64,000 nucleotides of DNA from Hyphomicrobiales bacterium (GCA_900466475.1 UBMI01000001.1:1-64000); one strand, 5' to 3'; positions 46,961 through 57,094 are shown, counted from the stretch's first letter. Made by a program: numbers and translations. The notes: generated by a model not told the origin, from the sequence alone.

Positions 46961-47212
46961 ATGAAATACGCTTGTGTCGCAATGCTTCTCCTCGCCGCCG
47001 GCTGTAGTACGACGACGGAGGATCAGCCTATTCCCGGTAGTCTGACTTATGGCGGCAAGGTTATTCATTCGCCCTACAAGCCCGGCACCGTGATCAAACA
47101 TACTTTCCTCGGCGACTTCGGCCTTCGGCAATTCGAGCGTTATGTCGTTCAGCCAGACGGCACGCTCAAGCTTGCTTCCCGAATTGAAAGCGAGGACTTC
47201 CTCTGGAATTGA
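46961..47212 (+). CDS. Small lipoprotein, unknown function
   Basis: 83 residues from the ATG at 46961. A lipobox LLAAGC puts the lipidated Cys near residue 15 (MKYACVAMLLLAAGC). The mature part contains YGGKVIHSPYKPGTVIKHTF and ends DGTLKLASRIESEDFLWN. GGGGA lies upstream, and a possible -10 TATAAT is at 46919-46924. I recognise no family. Confidence 0.72.
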   Translation: MKYACVAMLLLAAGCSTTTEDQPIPGSLTYGGKVIHSPYKPGTVIKHTFLGDFGLRQFERYVVQPDGTLKLASRIESEDFLWN

Positions 47213-47249
47213 GTGAGGTGCTCTCGAAATCCGCCGTCTCAGTCCGGCG

Positions 47250-47263
47250 TTGACGTGCGTCAA
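47250..47263. promoter_or_regulatory. FixK/FNR-type anaerobox upstream of the universal stress gene
   Basis: TTGAC-GTGC-GTCAA, a perfect palindrome with the FixK/FnrN half-site TTGA. Centre is about 75 bases upstream of the ATG at 47331; a start site 41.5 bases downstream of the centre would fall near 47298. Confidence 0.65.
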
Positions 47264-47330
47264 GGCGCGGGATTACGATTGTGGTTGAATTCCTGCCTTA
47301 TTTGAATTCAGCCAGCAGAACGGATCTCCC

Positions 47331-47768
47331 ATGTACAATCGCATATTGCTGCCCACCGACGGTTCGGAACTTTCCGCCCGGGGTGTCGATCATGGTCTTG
47401 CGCTTGCCAAGGCGCTCAACCTTCCCGTGACGGTCATCAGCGTCATCGTGCCGCTGACCGGTTTTGCGCTGCAGGGGATCGTGCAAGCGGAAGCGATGGA
47501 CAGCTATAACGAGGGCCGCCGGAAAGAAATCGAGGACCTGGAAAAGATCATCGGCGAAAAGGCCAGGAATGCCGGCGTCATCGCCGACTTTGTCAGCAAG
47601 GTGCACCTGTCGCCAGCCGCCGCAATCCTGGAAACGGCGGCGGAGCAGGGCTGCGGCCTGATCGTGATTTCTTCGCATGGCCGTCGGGGGATCTCGCGGC
47701 TCATGCTCGGCAGCCAGACGTCCGAGGTGCTGTCCGAGGCCGGTATTCCGGTTCTGGTCGTAAAGTAG
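47331..47768 (+). CDS. Universal stress protein family (UspA) protein
   Basis: 145 residues. UspA fold: MYNRILLPTDGSELSARGVD at the N-terminus and the ATP-binding signature GLIVISSHGRRGISRLMLGS near residues 110-130 followed by QTSEVLSEAGIPVLVV. Many rhizobial family members are induced under low oxygen; the palindrome upstream supports this here. Confidence 0.93.
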   Translation: MYNRILLPTDGSELSARGVDHGLALAKALNLPVTVISVIVPLTGFALQGIVQAEAMDSYNEGRRKEIEDLEKIIGEKARNAGVIADFVSKVHLSPAAAILETAAEQGCGLIVISSHGRRGISRLMLGSQTSEVLSEAGIPVLVVK

Positions 47769-47772
47769 AGAC

Positions 47773-47958
47773 TCAGTTTTCCGTCAGCGCGGGAAGGGGT
47801 GCTGAGCGCTCGGCAACGTAATCGGCCTTCTTTGCGGATGATCCGCTGTTTTCGCGGCGCTCGTCGGCTTCTTCGCGGCTGCCAGCCTCCGGCGCCATAT
47901 AGAAGGCAAGCATTTCCTCCAGGCGGGAGGCGGTGAGGTTGGCGGCGAAACCCTTCAT
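47773..47958 (-). CDS. Small hypothetical protein
   Basis: 61 residues from the ATG at 47958, preceded by GAGGAAAGCC. Sequence MKGFAANLTASRLEEMLAFY, then MAPEAGSREEADERRENSGS, ending PALTEN: charged, no TM or signal. A longer upstream start is possible but would lack a ribosome-binding site. No recognisable domain. Confidence 0.5.
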   Translation of the reverse strand: MKGFAANLTASRLEEMLAFYMAPEAGSREEADERRENSGSSAKKADYVAERSAPLPALTEN

Positions 47959-48062
47959 GGCTTTCCTCGGCGGTGTTTCCAGTCGGGGAATTTCATAGCT
48001 TAGGTCGCGGCAGGTGCGGAATATGGGGCAGAAGGTTGTCACCAACTTTCGAGGTCGCGCAT

Positions 48063-48965
48063 CTAACGGCTGATAACTTCGAGGCAGAATTCGATAAAAG
48101 CGTTGACCTTGGCCGGCACGTGATGCCGGGATGGATGGACGGCATAAAGCGGGAAAGTCTCGCCCGGCCAGTCCGGATAGAGTTCGACAAGACGTCCCTC
48201 TGCAAGCAGATCCTTGACGCTGAGGGCGAGAACCTGGGCGATGCCGGCGCCCGCGAGGCAGGCATCAAGCATGGTGCCGGCATCACTCATCAGAAGCGGA
48301 CCACGGGCGTCGAGCGGCACGATCTTCTTGCCCCTGTGCAGTTCCCAGCCGAAGGTTCGGCCCGTCAGCGGATCGCGAAATTGAATGCAGAGGTGGCCGG
48401 CGATTTCGGCAGGTGTCTTTGGTGTGTCGTGTTCAGCGAGATAGGCAGGGGTTGCGACCGTCAATACACGGGTTTCCATCAGCTTGCGGGCGATGCGCGA
48501 GGAACTCGCCTGCTGGCCGAAGCGAACGGCGAGATCGATACCGTCGGTGACAAGATCGCTCATCAGGTCGCGGGTTATCAATTCGAGTTCCAGCGCCGGA
48601 TAGCGGGTCATAAACTGCTTCAGGTGTGGCGCCAGCACCATGCGGGAAAAGATTGGATCGACATCGACACGCAGGCGCCCGCGGACGGTCGACAAGGCGC
48701 CGGAGGCACGTGTGGCGGCTTCTTCGATGCCATCCAGATGCGGAGCGACCTGTTCGTAGAAGCGTTCACCTTCATCCGTCAGCCTCACCGAGCGGGTGGT
48801 GCGGTCGAGCAGGCGCACACCGACACGTGCCTCCAGCCTCGATATTGCGCGGCTGACGCCGGAGGCCGAAAGGCCGAGCGCGTCCGCCGCTTTGACGAAG
48901 CTGCCACTTTCGACCACCGCGGCAAGCGTGCTGACACCGGAAAGAAGGCGGCCGTCGAATGCCAT
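48063..48965 (-). CDS. LysR family transcriptional regulator
   Basis: 300 residues. Helix-turn-helix at about residues 8-66 (STLAAVVESGSFVKAADALG, LSASGVSRAISRLEARVGVR, LLDRTTRSVRLTDEGERFYE) followed by an effector domain of the PBP2_CrgA-like type (LAVRFGQQASSSRIARKL). Divergent from the small membrane protein gene; possible target unknown. Confidence 0.92.
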   Translation of the reverse strand: MAFDGRLLSGVSTLAAVVESGSFVKAADALGLSASGVSRAISRLEARVGVRLLDRTTRSVRLTDEGERFYEQVAPHLDGIEEAATRASGALSTVRGRLRVDVDPIFSRMVLAPHLKQFMTRYPALELELITRDLMSDLVTDGIDLAVRFGQQASSSRIARKLMETRVLTVATPAYLAEHDTPKTPAEIAGHLCIQFRDPLTGRTFGWELHRGKKIVPLDARGPLLMSDAGTMLDACLAGAGIAQVLALSVKDLLAEGRLVELYPDWPGETFPLYAVHPSRHHVPAKVNAFIEFCLEVISR

Positions 48966-49070
48966 GGATCACTCCTGATTTGATGTCATGGATGATGTTG
49001 GGCAAGTGCTGGCCAGTCAAGAAAACAAATGTCTATCGCGGGCCGCGCAGATCGAGAAAACCGGCTCGAT

Positions 49071-49095
49071 GGAACAACTTCCCGCCGATTTGGTT
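49071..49095 (+). promoter_or_regulatory. Possible EcfG-type promoter of the small membrane protein gene
   Basis: GGAAC at 49071-49075, 16-base spacer, GGTT at 49092-49095. The -35 fits the EcfG consensus; the -10 (consensus CGTT) has one mismatch. Confidence 0.35.
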
Positions 49096-49123
49096 TCTAC
49101 GTTACAGATTGGAGGATCAAGAG

Positions 49124-49516
49124 ATGACCCAATATGGAGACGAAAAGAACCGAATTGTGGATGAGAACACCGGCATGCCACTCGGGCAGGCCTCCTATGA
49201 AGAGGAAAAAACGCTTGCCGATGAGCGGCGTAGCGTCTCGCTCTGGGGCGTGCTCGCCGCCGGCATTCTGGTCATTCTGATTGCTGCGGCAAGTTTTGCC
49301 ATCTGGCCAGGTTCGACCAATGAACCGGCTTCGACCGCATCGACGACCCAGGACCCGATCAACGCACAGCCCTCGGGCCAGGGCACGTTCGACAATAATC
49401 CGGCAACCGGCTCCATCAAGCCGCCGGAAGCCACAGACCGCGATCCGACACCTGACGGCAGCGGCGGTGGTCCGACGGGCGTGACGACGCCGAGCGGTAC
49501 GCAGAACGGACAGTAA
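49124..49516 (+). CDS. Small single-pass membrane protein with a disordered C-terminal tail
   Basis: 130 residues from the ATG at 49124 (GGAGGATCAAGAG upstream). A hydrophilic N-terminus, TM segment at about residues 40-62 (LWGVLAAGILVILIAAASFA), and a Gly/Pro/Thr/Asp-rich tail without regular structure. No family recognised. A plausible EcfG promoter precedes it, hinting at stress control. Confidence 0.7.
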   Translation: MTQYGDEKNRIVDENTGMPLGQASYEEEKTLADERRSVSLWGVLAAGILVILIAAASFAIWPGSTNEPASTASTTQDPINAQPSGQGTFDNNPATGSIKPPEATDRDPTPDGSGGGPTGVTTPSGTQNGQ

Positions 49517-49592
49517 ATTGTGATCTTGCTCAACGGCTGGGGAAGGGCTGCGCGGTTTCCGCGCGGCCCTCTTCATATCCGCTGACCTCGTC

Positions 49593-51980
49593 TCAGGCTG
49601 CGGGCCATTTCCAGTTGCGCACGTCGGGCATGTCCTCACCATATTCCCGGACATAGGTATAATGCTCGACGAGCTTGGCTCGCAGGCTCTCCAGCGCTTC
49701 TGGCACTTTCTCCTTCAGGCCCGGCACACGTTCGATCGCCTCGATGGCAAGGTGGAAGCGGTCAAGTTCGTTGAGCACCGTCATGTCGAACGGCGTGGTG
49801 GTCGTGCCTTCCTCGATGAAACCGCGCACATGGATATTGCGATGGTTGGTGCGCTTATAGGTCAGCCGATGGATGAGATAGGGATAACCGTGATAGGCGA
49901 AGATCACCGGCCTGTCCGACGTAAAGATCGCGTCGAAGGCTTCGTCCGTCAGGCCGTGTGGATGCTGATCCTTTGATTGCAGAGCGAGCAGGTCTACGAC
50001 GTTGACGGTGCGGATCTTAAGCTCCGGAATATGCTGGTGCAGCAGATCGACGGCGGCGAGCGTCTCCATGGTCGGGACGTCGCCGGCGCAGGCCATGATG
50101 ACGTCGGGCGCCACCGTATCGTCTTCATGACTTGCCCAATCCCAGATGCCGATGCCGGTCTCGCAGTGTTTTACCGCCTCGTCCATCGTCAGCCATTGTG
50201 GCTCCGGCTGCTTGCCAGCGACGATGACGTTGATGCGGTCATAGGTTTTCAGGCAATGGTCGCCGACCCAGAGCAGGGTGTTGGCATCCGGCGGCAGGTA
50301 GATACGGACGATGTCGGCCTTCTTGTTGGCGACGAGGTCGACGAAGCCGGGGTCCTGATGCGAAAAGCCGTTGTGATCCTGCCTCCAGACATGGGAGGTC
50401 AGCAGATAGTTCAGCGAGGAAATCGGCTTTCTCCACTCCAGTTCGCGGGTGACCTTCAGCCATTTGGCGTGCTGGTTGAACATGGAATCTATGATGTGGA
50501 TGAAGGCCTCGTAGCAGGAGAACAGGCCGTGCCGGCCGGTCAGCAGGTAGCCCTCCAGCCATCCCTGGCAAAGATGCTCGCTCAGCACTTCCATGACACG
50601 GCCGTCCCTGGAGAGGCTGACGTCGTAAGGTTCGATTTCTTCCATCCATACACGATCGGTGACTTCGAAGACGCTGCCGAGGCGGTTCGATTCCGTTTCG
50701 TCAGGGCCGAAGATGCGGAAATTCGCATTGGCTTCGTTGAGTTTCAGCGTGTCACGCAGGTAGTGTCCGAGGATTTCGGTGGATTGCACCATGCTATCAC
50801 CGCGCTTTTCCACTTTTACTTCATAGGCGCGGATATCGGGAGCATTCAGCTCCTTGCGCAGAATACCGCCATTGGCGTGCGGGTTGGCGCCCATGCGACG
50901 CTGGCCTGACGGGGCGAGTGCCCGCAATTCCGGCTTCAGTCTACCGGAAGTATCGAAGAGGTCTTCCGGATGATAGCTGCGCATCCAGTCTTCGAGGATT
51001 TTCCGGTGCCCGTCGTCGTCGCGGCAATTGGAGACCGGCACCTGATGGGCGCGCCAGAAACCTTCGACTTTCTTACCGTCCACCTCTTTCGGTCCGGTCC
51101 AGCCCTTGGGGCTGCGCAGTACGATCATTGGCCAGCGCGGGCAGGCCTGTGGCACCTTGCCGTCACGGGCTTGTTTCTGAATGGCGCGGATACGATCGAA
51201 GACTTTCTCGAAGGTTGCCGCCATCTGCTGATGCATCTTTGCAGGCTCATGGCCTTCGACGAAGAAGGGCTCATAGCCATAGCCCTCGAACAAATGTGCC
51301 AGGTCATCGTCACTCGCACGGCCGAGGATGGTCGGGTTGGCAATCTTGTAGCCGTTCAGGTGCAGGATCGGCAGAACAGCGCCGTCGCGGGCAGGATTCA
51401 GGAATTTGTTGGAGTGCCAGCTTGCTGCAAGCGGGCCGGTTTCGGCCTCACCGTCACCGATAACGCAGGCGACGATCAGATCGGGATTATCGAAGGCGGC
51501 GCCATACGCGTGAACGAGTGCATAACCGAGTTCTCCGCCCTCATGAATGGAGCCCGGCGTTTCCGGTGCTGCGTGGCTCGGGATGCCGCCGGGGAAGGAA
51601 AACTGGCGGAAGAGCTTGCGCATACCATACTCGGTCTCGGCGATATCGGGATAGATCTCGCTGTAGATGCCTTCGAGATAGGTATTGGCGACCATTCCCG
51701 GTCCGCCGTGACCGGGGCCGCACATATAGATGATGTCGAGATCGCGGGCGCGGATGACGCGGTTCAGATGTGCATAGATGAAATTGAGACCTGGCGTCGT
51801 ACCCCAGTGGCCGAGCAGGCGGGGCTTGATATGTTCTGGTTCCAGGGGCTGGCGCAGGAGAGGATTGGAGAGGAGATAGATCTGCCCGACCGAGAGATAA
51901 TTGGCTGCGCGCCAGTAGCGGTCGATAAGAGCGAGTTCGGCGTCGGACAGAACGGCTGGGGTCGAGACATGCTTTTCCAT
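49593..51980 (-). CDS. xfp: Phosphoketolase (Xfp)
   Basis: 795 residues from the ATG at 51980, which has GGGAGA just upstream; an ATG four codons earlier is possible. Thiamine-diphosphate enzyme splitting xylulose-5-P (and fructose-6-P) to acetyl-phosphate and a sugar phosphate. Signatures: [39 protein letters not shown]/Mg motif [20 protein letters not shown] near residue 180 and [19 protein letters not shown]. It follows ackA, which turns acetyl-phosphate into ATP and acetate. Confidence 0.97.
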   Translation of the reverse strand: MEKHVSTPAVLSDAELALIDRYWRAANYLSVGQIYLLSNPLLRQPLEPEHIKPRLLGHWGTTPGLNFIYAHLNRVIRARDLDIIYMCGPGHGGPGMVANTYLEGIYSEIYPDIAETEYGMRKLFRQFSFPGGIPSHAAPETPGSIHEGGELGYALVHAYGAAFDNPDLIVACVIGDGEAETGPLAASWHSNKFLNPARDGAVLPILHLNGYKIANPTILGRASDDDLAHLFEGYGYEPFFVEGHEPAKMHQQMAATFEKVFDRIRAIQKQARDGKVPQACPRWPMIVLRSPKGWTGPKEVDGKKVEGFWRAHQVPVSNCRDDDGHRKILEDWMRSYHPEDLFDTSGRLKPELRALAPSGQRRMGANPHANGGILRKELNAPDIRAYEVKVEKRGDSMVQSTEILGHYLRDTLKLNEANANFRIFGPDETESNRLGSVFEVTDRVWMEEIEPYDVSLSRDGRVMEVLSEHLCQGWLEGYLLTGRHGLFSCYEAFIHIIDSMFNQHAKWLKVTRELEWRKPISSLNYLLTSHVWRQDHNGFSHQDPGFVDLVANKKADIVRIYLPPDANTLLWVGDHCLKTYDRINVIVAGKQPEPQWLTMDEAVKHCETGIGIWDWASHEDDTVAPDVIMACAGDVPTMETLAAVDLLHQHIPELKIRTVNVVDLLALQSKDQHPHGLTDEAFDAIFTSDRPVIFAYHGYPYLIHRLTYKRTNHRNIHVRGFIEEGTTTTPFDMTVLNELDRFHLAIEAIERVPGLKEKVPEALESLRAKLVEHYTYVREYGEDMPDVRNWKWPAA

Positions 51981-52038
51981 GGATTCTCCCATTTAAACTT
52001 GTTCAACGTCAATTCTAGCTGCTAGCGCCCGCCTGCCT

Positions 52039-52052
52039 TTGATCTGGATCAG
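52039..52052. promoter_or_regulatory. FNR/FixK-type box upstream of xfp
   Basis: TTGAT-CTGG-ATCAG on the plus strand, reading CTGAT-CCAG-ATCAA toward xfp: a nine-of-ten match to the anaerobox TTGAT-N4-ATCAA. It overlaps the last codons of ackA, about 65 bases before the xfp ATG. Confidence 0.6.
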
Positions 52053-53227
52053 CCGGAGCGAACTAATGCGAGCGCCTCCTGTGCGATGATCTGTTCCTCG
52101 TCCGTGGGAATGACATGCGCCGTTATGCGGCTTGCGGGTGTCGTGATTGTGAAGCCGTTGGCAGCGTTTGCCTTGTCATCAACCGTAGCGCCGAGCCAGG
52201 CGAGACGCTGGAGGACGGCGGCGCGAATCTGGGGCTGGTGTTCGCCGATGCCGGCGGTAAAGACGATGGCGTCGAGCCCGCCGAGTGTCACAGACATGCG
52301 GCCGATTTCGCCGGCGATGCGCAACGTGAAAAGGTCGAGCGCCTCGCGGGCCTCTGGACGGCCGTCCTCGAGAAGATCGCGCGTATCGGCATTGATGCCG
52401 GAGACGCCGAGCAGACCGGCGCGATGATAGAGCATATCCTCCACCTGATCGGCAGACAGCTTCTTCTGCTGCAGGAGATGCAGGATCACGCCGGGGTCGA
52501 GCCAGCCGGGCCGTGTCGCCATCGGAATGCCGTCGAGCGTCGAAAAGCCCATGCTGCAGTCGCGGCTGGCACCTTTTTCCAATGCGCAGAGGCTTGCACC
52601 GCTGCCGAGATGGGCGGCGACGATCTTCGGCTTGGTCGACAACCTGCGGCTCACTTCACCGGCAATGAACTTGTAGGAGAGACCGTGAAAACCGTAGCGC
52701 TTGATACCTTCCTCATGAAGTGCACGAGGGATGGCGAAGCGACGGACGAGATCGGCCTGAGTGGCATGAAAAGCGGTATCGAAGGAGGCCGTCTGGGCAA
52801 GATGCGGCCTCAAGTGCCTGAGCGCGCGAATGAAGCGTAGCGCCTGCGGCTGGTGAAGGGGAGCGAGCGGGATCAGTGCGTCGATCGCGTCGATTGCGGC
52901 ATCGTCGAGCGATATCGCTTCGGTAAAACGGTCGCCGCCATGGACGACGCGGTGGCCTGCCGCACGGACGGCGGCGATATCGAAGTGGTCCGCCAACAGC
53001 TCGAACGTCTCGTCGATGACGGAATGCAGATCGTCGGTCAGCGCGGCTTTCAGGGGCATGTCGAAAGTCTTCGGGCCTTCCGTCAGGCTGAAGGCCAGCG
53101 GCGCGGCGCGAAAATCGATTACGCCCTTGCCGATCCGCCGCACCTTCGCATCCTCGATGGCGAAAATGCCGATCTTCACCGTCGAGGAGCCGGCATTGAA
53201 TGTCAGGAGAAGATCGGTTGACGGCAT
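52049..53227 (-). CDS. ackA: Acetate kinase AckA
   Basis: 392 residues. Converts acetyl-phosphate and ADP to acetate and ATP. Signatures: LLLTFNAGSSTVKIGIF at the N-terminus, AAGHRVVHGGDRFTEAIS, SFDTAFHATQ, KRYGFHGLSYKFIAGEVS near residue 170, LGSGASLCALEKGASRDCSM, and FTAGIGEHQPQIRAAVL. Directly precedes xfp in the same direction, making a phosphoketolase-acetate kinase module. Confidence 0.97.
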   Translation of the reverse strand: MPSTDLLLTFNAGSSTVKIGIFAIEDAKVRRIGKGVIDFRAAPLAFSLTEGPKTFDMPLKAALTDDLHSVIDETFELLADHFDIAAVRAAGHRVVHGGDRFTEAISLDDAAIDAIDALIPLAPLHQPQALRFIRALRHLRPHLAQTASFDTAFHATQADLVRRFAIPRALHEEGIKRYGFHGLSYKFIAGEVSRRLSTKPKIVAAHLGSGASLCALEKGASRDCSMGFSTLDGIPMATRPGWLDPGVILHLLQQKKLSADQVEDMLYHRAGLLGVSGINADTRDLLEDGRPEAREALDLFTLRIAGEIGRMSVTLGGLDAIVFTAGIGEHQPQIRAAVLQRLAWLGATVDDKANAANGFTITTPASRITAHVIPTDEEQIIAQEALALVRSG

Positions 53228-53436
53228 GTTGCTTGATGCTCCCCGGCAAGCGTGACGTTGAGCGAACTTAGCGTCATTGCGCCGAGTGGGAAGTCTTTTG
53301 CCGTCCGAGCGGGCGATTTTCGGTTGTCAATTTCGGGCCAGACCGAGACCAAGCGCGGATCGCCGCGTCATGAGAGTTTCACGCTACGGATTTATTAACA
53401 AATGGCAAATTTGCAAATGGAACAAGGAACTATGCC

Positions 53437-55032
53437 ATGGCCGATATTGCCCCCAGCCATAGCGACGCTTCCCATCCGCTGCATCACTCGAACTCCTCCG
53501 GCAAATGGTTTCTGCCGGTGTTCGGGCTCGTTGTTGTTTGCGGTCTCGGATATGTCGCCTATGCCCTCGCCCGTGATCTGACTGCCGCAGTTGCCGTTCC
53601 CTGGTTACTTCTCGGTCTTGCGCTGTTGATCGCGCTCGGCTTCGAGTTCGTCAACGGTTTTCACGATACTGCGAATGCGGTGGCAACCGTCATCTACACG
53701 CGCTCCATGCCAGCGGAATTTGCCGTCATCTGGTCGGGTTTCTTCAATTTCCTCGGCGTTCTGACGTCTACCGGCGCCGTCGCTTTCGGCATTCTGGCGC
53801 TGCTGCCGGTCGAGCTTATCCTGCAGGTCGGCTCCGGATCCGGTCTTGCGATGGTCTTTGCATTGTTGATCGCGGCGATCATCTGGAACCTCGGCACCTG
53901 GTATCTAGGCCTGCCGTCATCGAGTTCTCACACGCTGGTCGGCTCGATCATCGGCGTCGGCCTCGCCAACCAGTTCCTGGCGCCGGCAGGGTCCGCTACC
54001 AGTGGTGTGGACTGGTCGCAGGCGACGAATATCGGTCTGTCGCTGCTGATCTCGCCGCTCATCGGCTTCGGTCTCTCCGCCATTCTGCTGCTGGTCCTGA
54101 AATTCCTCGTTCGCAAGCCCGAACTCTATCAGGAGCCGAAGGGCAACCAGCCGCCGCCGTTGTGGATTCGCGCCATCCTGATCTTCACCTGCACGGGCGT
54201 CAGCTTCGCCCACGGCTCGAATGACGGCCAGAAGGGCATGGGCCTCATCATGCTCATCCTCATCGGTCTCGTGCCGACCGCCTTCGCGCTGAACCGTACG
54301 CCTGACGTCAACTATCTCGAAGCCTACAAGTCGGCTTCGGCACAGGTGGAAACGGCACTGGGCAAGTATGTGAAGCCGGGTGTGACTGTTGGCGATTACA
54401 AAGCCGAGATCAGCAATGCCGTCAAGAACAAGGTCTGGACGGATGCGACCACGCCGGCGCTGCAGGAATATATCCATCATACAAGCGCTGAAGTGGCTGC
54501 CTTCCCGACGCTGGAAGCCGTTCCGACAAATCTTGTCGGCAACATCCGCAACGACATCTATCTGATCGGTGAGGCGCTGAAGCTCATCGACAAGCAGAAG
54601 CTGTTGCCGATGGACGCGACCGATCTGAAGGCGGTCACCGCCTATCATGCCTCGGTCGACAATGCGACGAAGTTCATTCCGCTGTGGGTGAAGGTCGCGG
54701 TGGCGCTGGCTCTCGGCCTTGGCACGATGGTCGGCTGGAAGCGCATCGTCGTCACCGTTGGCGAAAAGATCGGCAAGACGCATCTAACCTACGGACAGGG
54801 TGCTGCTGCGGAAGTCGTCGCCATGGTGACGATCGCCTCGGCGGACCATCTCGGCCTGCCGGTTTCGACCACGCATGTGCTGTCGTCGGGCGTTGCCGGC
54901 ACGATGGCTGCGAATGGGTCGGGCCTGCAATGGTCGACCGTGCGCAATATGATCATGGCCTGGGTGCTGACGCTGCCGGCCTCGATCGCGATCGCCTTCC
55001 TGCTGTTCGTGATCCTGCGTCAGGTCTTCTAG
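53437..55032 (+). CDS. pit: Inorganic phosphate transporter (Pit family)
   Basis: 531 residues. PiT signatures repeat in both halves: GFEFVNGFHDTANAVATVIY near residue 72 and CTGVSFAHGSNDGQKGMGLI near 250. About 11 TM helices with a large hydrophilic loop between about residues 290 and 410, and a C-terminal GLPVSTTHVLSSGVAGTMAA. Low-affinity proton/metal-phosphate symport. AAGGAAC upstream of the ATG; an earlier ATG (53432) is out of frame. Confidence 0.95.
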   Translation: MADIAPSHSDASHPLHHSNSSGKWFLPVFGLVVVCGLGYVAYALARDLTAAVAVPWLLLGLALLIALGFEFVNGFHDTANAVATVIYTRSMPAEFAVIWSGFFNFLGVLTSTGAVAFGILALLPVELILQVGSGSGLAMVFALLIAAIIWNLGTWYLGLPSSSSHTLVGSIIGVGLANQFLAPAGSATSGVDWSQATNIGLSLLISPLIGFGLSAILLLVLKFLVRKPELYQEPKGNQPPPLWIRAILIFTCTGVSFAHGSNDGQKGMGLIMLILIGLVPTAFALNRTPDVNYLEAYKSASAQVETALGKYVKPGVTVGDYKAEISNAVKNKVWTDATTPALQEYIHHTSAEVAAFPTLEAVPTNLVGNIRNDIYLIGEALKLIDKQKLLPMDATDLKAVTAYHASVDNATKFIPLWVKVAVALALGLGTMVGWKRIVVTVGEKIGKTHLTYGQGAAAEVVAMVTIASADHLGLPVSTTHVLSSGVAGTMAANGSGLQWSTVRNMIMAWVLTLPASIAIAFLLFVILRQVF

Positions 55033-55044
55033 GTCTGAGCCTGG

Positions 55045-56616
55045 TCAAGCCGTAGAGGCCAGACCAGCATTTTGACTTTCGATAAAGATGCTCGCCTCTG
55101 CGGCGGGCATCGCCTTGCCGAAGAGATAGCCCTGGCCGATATCGCAGCCGAGTTGCAGCAGATACGCGAGCTGGACGTGCTCCTCGATGCCTTCCGCCGT
55201 TGTCTTGATGTTGAGGCTCCTGCCGAGTGCGAGCATGGCACGGACGATCTTGTCCTGCTTTTCGTCCTCGCGGCAGGTTGCGATGAAGCTCTTGTCGATC
55301 TTGATTTTGTCGAAGCGGTAGCGGGCGAGCTGCGCGAGGCTCGAATAGCCCGTGCCGAAGTCGTCGAGTGCGATCTGCACACCTGCCTCGTGCAGTTCAT
55401 CGAGAATATGCGCAGCTATCGCCGGATCCTGGATCAGCGCGTTTTCGGTAATTTCCACCTCGAGCCGTTTCGCCGGCAGACGACTTGCTGTCAGCACCTT
55501 GAGAATGCGCGAGGTAAGCAGCTTGTCTTCCATCTGCACCGGCGAAACATTGAAGGACAGCCTGACATGGTCGGGCCAGTCCAGCGCATCGTGGCATGCC
55601 TGGGTCAGGAGGTTTTCGAACAGTTCGGTGATCATGCCGGTTTCTTCGGCAATACTGATGAAGACAGGCGGCGGGATGTTCATGCCGTCTTCATCGGTCC
55701 ACCGCGCAAGCGCCTCGAAGCCGCAGAGCCTGCCGCTCCTAAGGTCGATCAGCGGCTGGTAGTGGATCTTGATGGCCTTGCTTTGAATGGCTCCGCGCAG
55801 TTTTGTCTCTAGCGATGCGCGTTCCGTCACCCTGTCCTGCATGGATGGTTCAAAGATCAGGCTGTGGTTAGGGCCGCGCGATTTCGCCTCGTACATGGCA
55901 AGATCGGCGCGATGGGCAGCATCCTCCAAGGGTTCGGCGCCCTCGTTCCAGCGATCGTAGCCGACGCTGGCACCGACCTCGACAGCAAAGCCATCGATCA
56001 GGATCGGGCGGGTAACCGCCTGGATGAGCACTTTGGCGAACCATTCCTCGCGGGCTGCTGTAAGGCCGAGGGCAATGATGATGAATTCATCGCCGCCGAA
56101 ACGATAGACGCAATCGGCATTGCCAAGTGCACAAATGCGCTTGGACACTTCCACCAGCAAGACGTCGCCGCCCTTATGGCCGACAAGATCGTTGACCTTC
56201 TTGAAGCCGTCGAGGTCGACGGAGAAGATCGTGACATTGCTGCTGGATTCTTCGGGAATATTGCCCTGTGTATCGGAGAGCTTCGGCAAAATCTTGCGCT
56301 CGAAGGCGTAACGGTTCGGAAGCTTCGTCAGATGATCATGGGTGGCCGTCCAGTCGGCGCGCGCCTGGGCGGCATCGCGAAGCTGCATCTCCTTGCGAAG
56401 GTCGGCGATGCGCAACACGGAATAGATGAAGCTCATACCGCCGGCGATGCCGAGAGCGAGCACAAACTTGTCTGCACCGTAATTTTCGAAACGGCTCATG
56501 AAGGTGACGAGCCAGCTATCGACATCAAGCAGGGCACCCGAAATCCACAACGCCGCACCAAGCGCCATGATCGTCAGGCATTGCCTTCCCGCCCTGCTCC
56601 TGAAGAACTCCAGCAT
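55045..56616 (-). CDS. Membrane GGDEF-EAL c-di-GMP protein
   Basis: 523 residues from the ATG at 56616, chosen because GGAG lies six bases upstream; GTG/ATG starts up to six codons earlier exist. Two TM segments near residues 8-28 and 45-65, then GGDEF (YRFGGDEFIIIALGL) and EAL (CGFEALARWTDEDGM, EITENAL, ALDDFGTGYSSLAQLARY) domains. Both catalytic motifs look intact. Converges with pit, with a 12-base gap. Confidence 0.93.
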   Translation of the reverse strand: MLEFFRSRAGRQCLTIMALGAALWISGALLDVDSWLVTFMSRFENYGADKFVLALGIAGGMSFIYSVLRIADLRKEMQLRDAAQARADWTATHDHLTKLPNRYAFERKILPKLSDTQGNIPEESSSNVTIFSVDLDGFKKVNDLVGHKGGDVLLVEVSKRICALGNADCVYRFGGDEFIIIALGLTAAREEWFAKVLIQAVTRPILIDGFAVEVGASVGYDRWNEGAEPLEDAAHRADLAMYEAKSRGPNHSLIFEPSMQDRVTERASLETKLRGAIQSKAIKIHYQPLIDLRSGRLCGFEALARWTDEDGMNIPPPVFISIAEETGMITELFENLLTQACHDALDWPDHVRLSFNVSPVQMEDKLLTSRILKVLTASRLPAKRLEVEITENALIQDPAIAAHILDELHEAGVQIALDDFGTGYSSLAQLARYRFDKIKIDKSFIATCREDEKQDKIVRAMLALGRSLNIKTTAEGIEEHVQLAYLLQLGCDIGQGYLFGKAMPAAEASIFIESQNAGLASTA

Positions 56617-56851
56617 CCGTTTCTCCATCTCCACCCGGGGCCGGAAATATCATCAAATTCTGAAATGTTTATTGAAACCTGAAGGCGAATTGTCGGGGCT
56701 CTGCCAGCAAACGACGGCGAATCCGCGGACAATGAGGCTATATTTCGTGCCGGGAAACGGCTTTCGAGATACGAAGCCGGGTGCCAAATTTACTGCTTGT
56801 TGAAACCTTTGACCGCTTGCCGCTTTATGCCTTCGCAACGGATGCAAGCGG

Positions 56852-57094
56852 ATGTCTCTCTTCTATTTCAAGACTATAGACAATGACGGCACGGTTCCCG
56901 GAGACCTGCCATTCGAATTTCCCGACCTATTCGCCGCCGTGGAGGAGGCAAAGCATGTGCTGGCGGAAATGGCGCTCGACGGCTTGCCGCAATGGCCGGG
57001 CGGATCGCTGGGCATCGAAGTGCAGAACGGCGACCGCTCTCCGATCGTGCGGCTGCGGCTGGAGCTGAAAGTCGACTACATCCGGTCGCCCTGA
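56852..57094 (+). CDS. DUF6894 family small protein
   Basis: 80 residues starting MSLFYFKTIDNDGTVPGDLP; the middle reads EFPDLFAAVEEAKHVLAEMA and the end VQNGDRSPIVRLRLELKVDY. The start FYF...DG followed by L.. and late V.D..G..V..L.L matches this short alphaproteobacterial family of unknown function, often near stress genes. Confidence 0.72.
   Translation: MSLFYFKTIDNDGTVPGDLPFEFPDLFAAVEEAKHVLAEMALDGLPQWPGGSLGIEVQNGDRSPIVRLRLELKVDYIRSP

Noticed and set aside
50970..52025. 351-codon frame antisense to xfp
   Set aside because: Shadow of phosphoketolase codons.
53320..53436. PHO box upstream of pit
   Set aside because: I looked for CTGTCAT-type direct repeats in this stretch and found only a CAAATGG repeat near the start codon.
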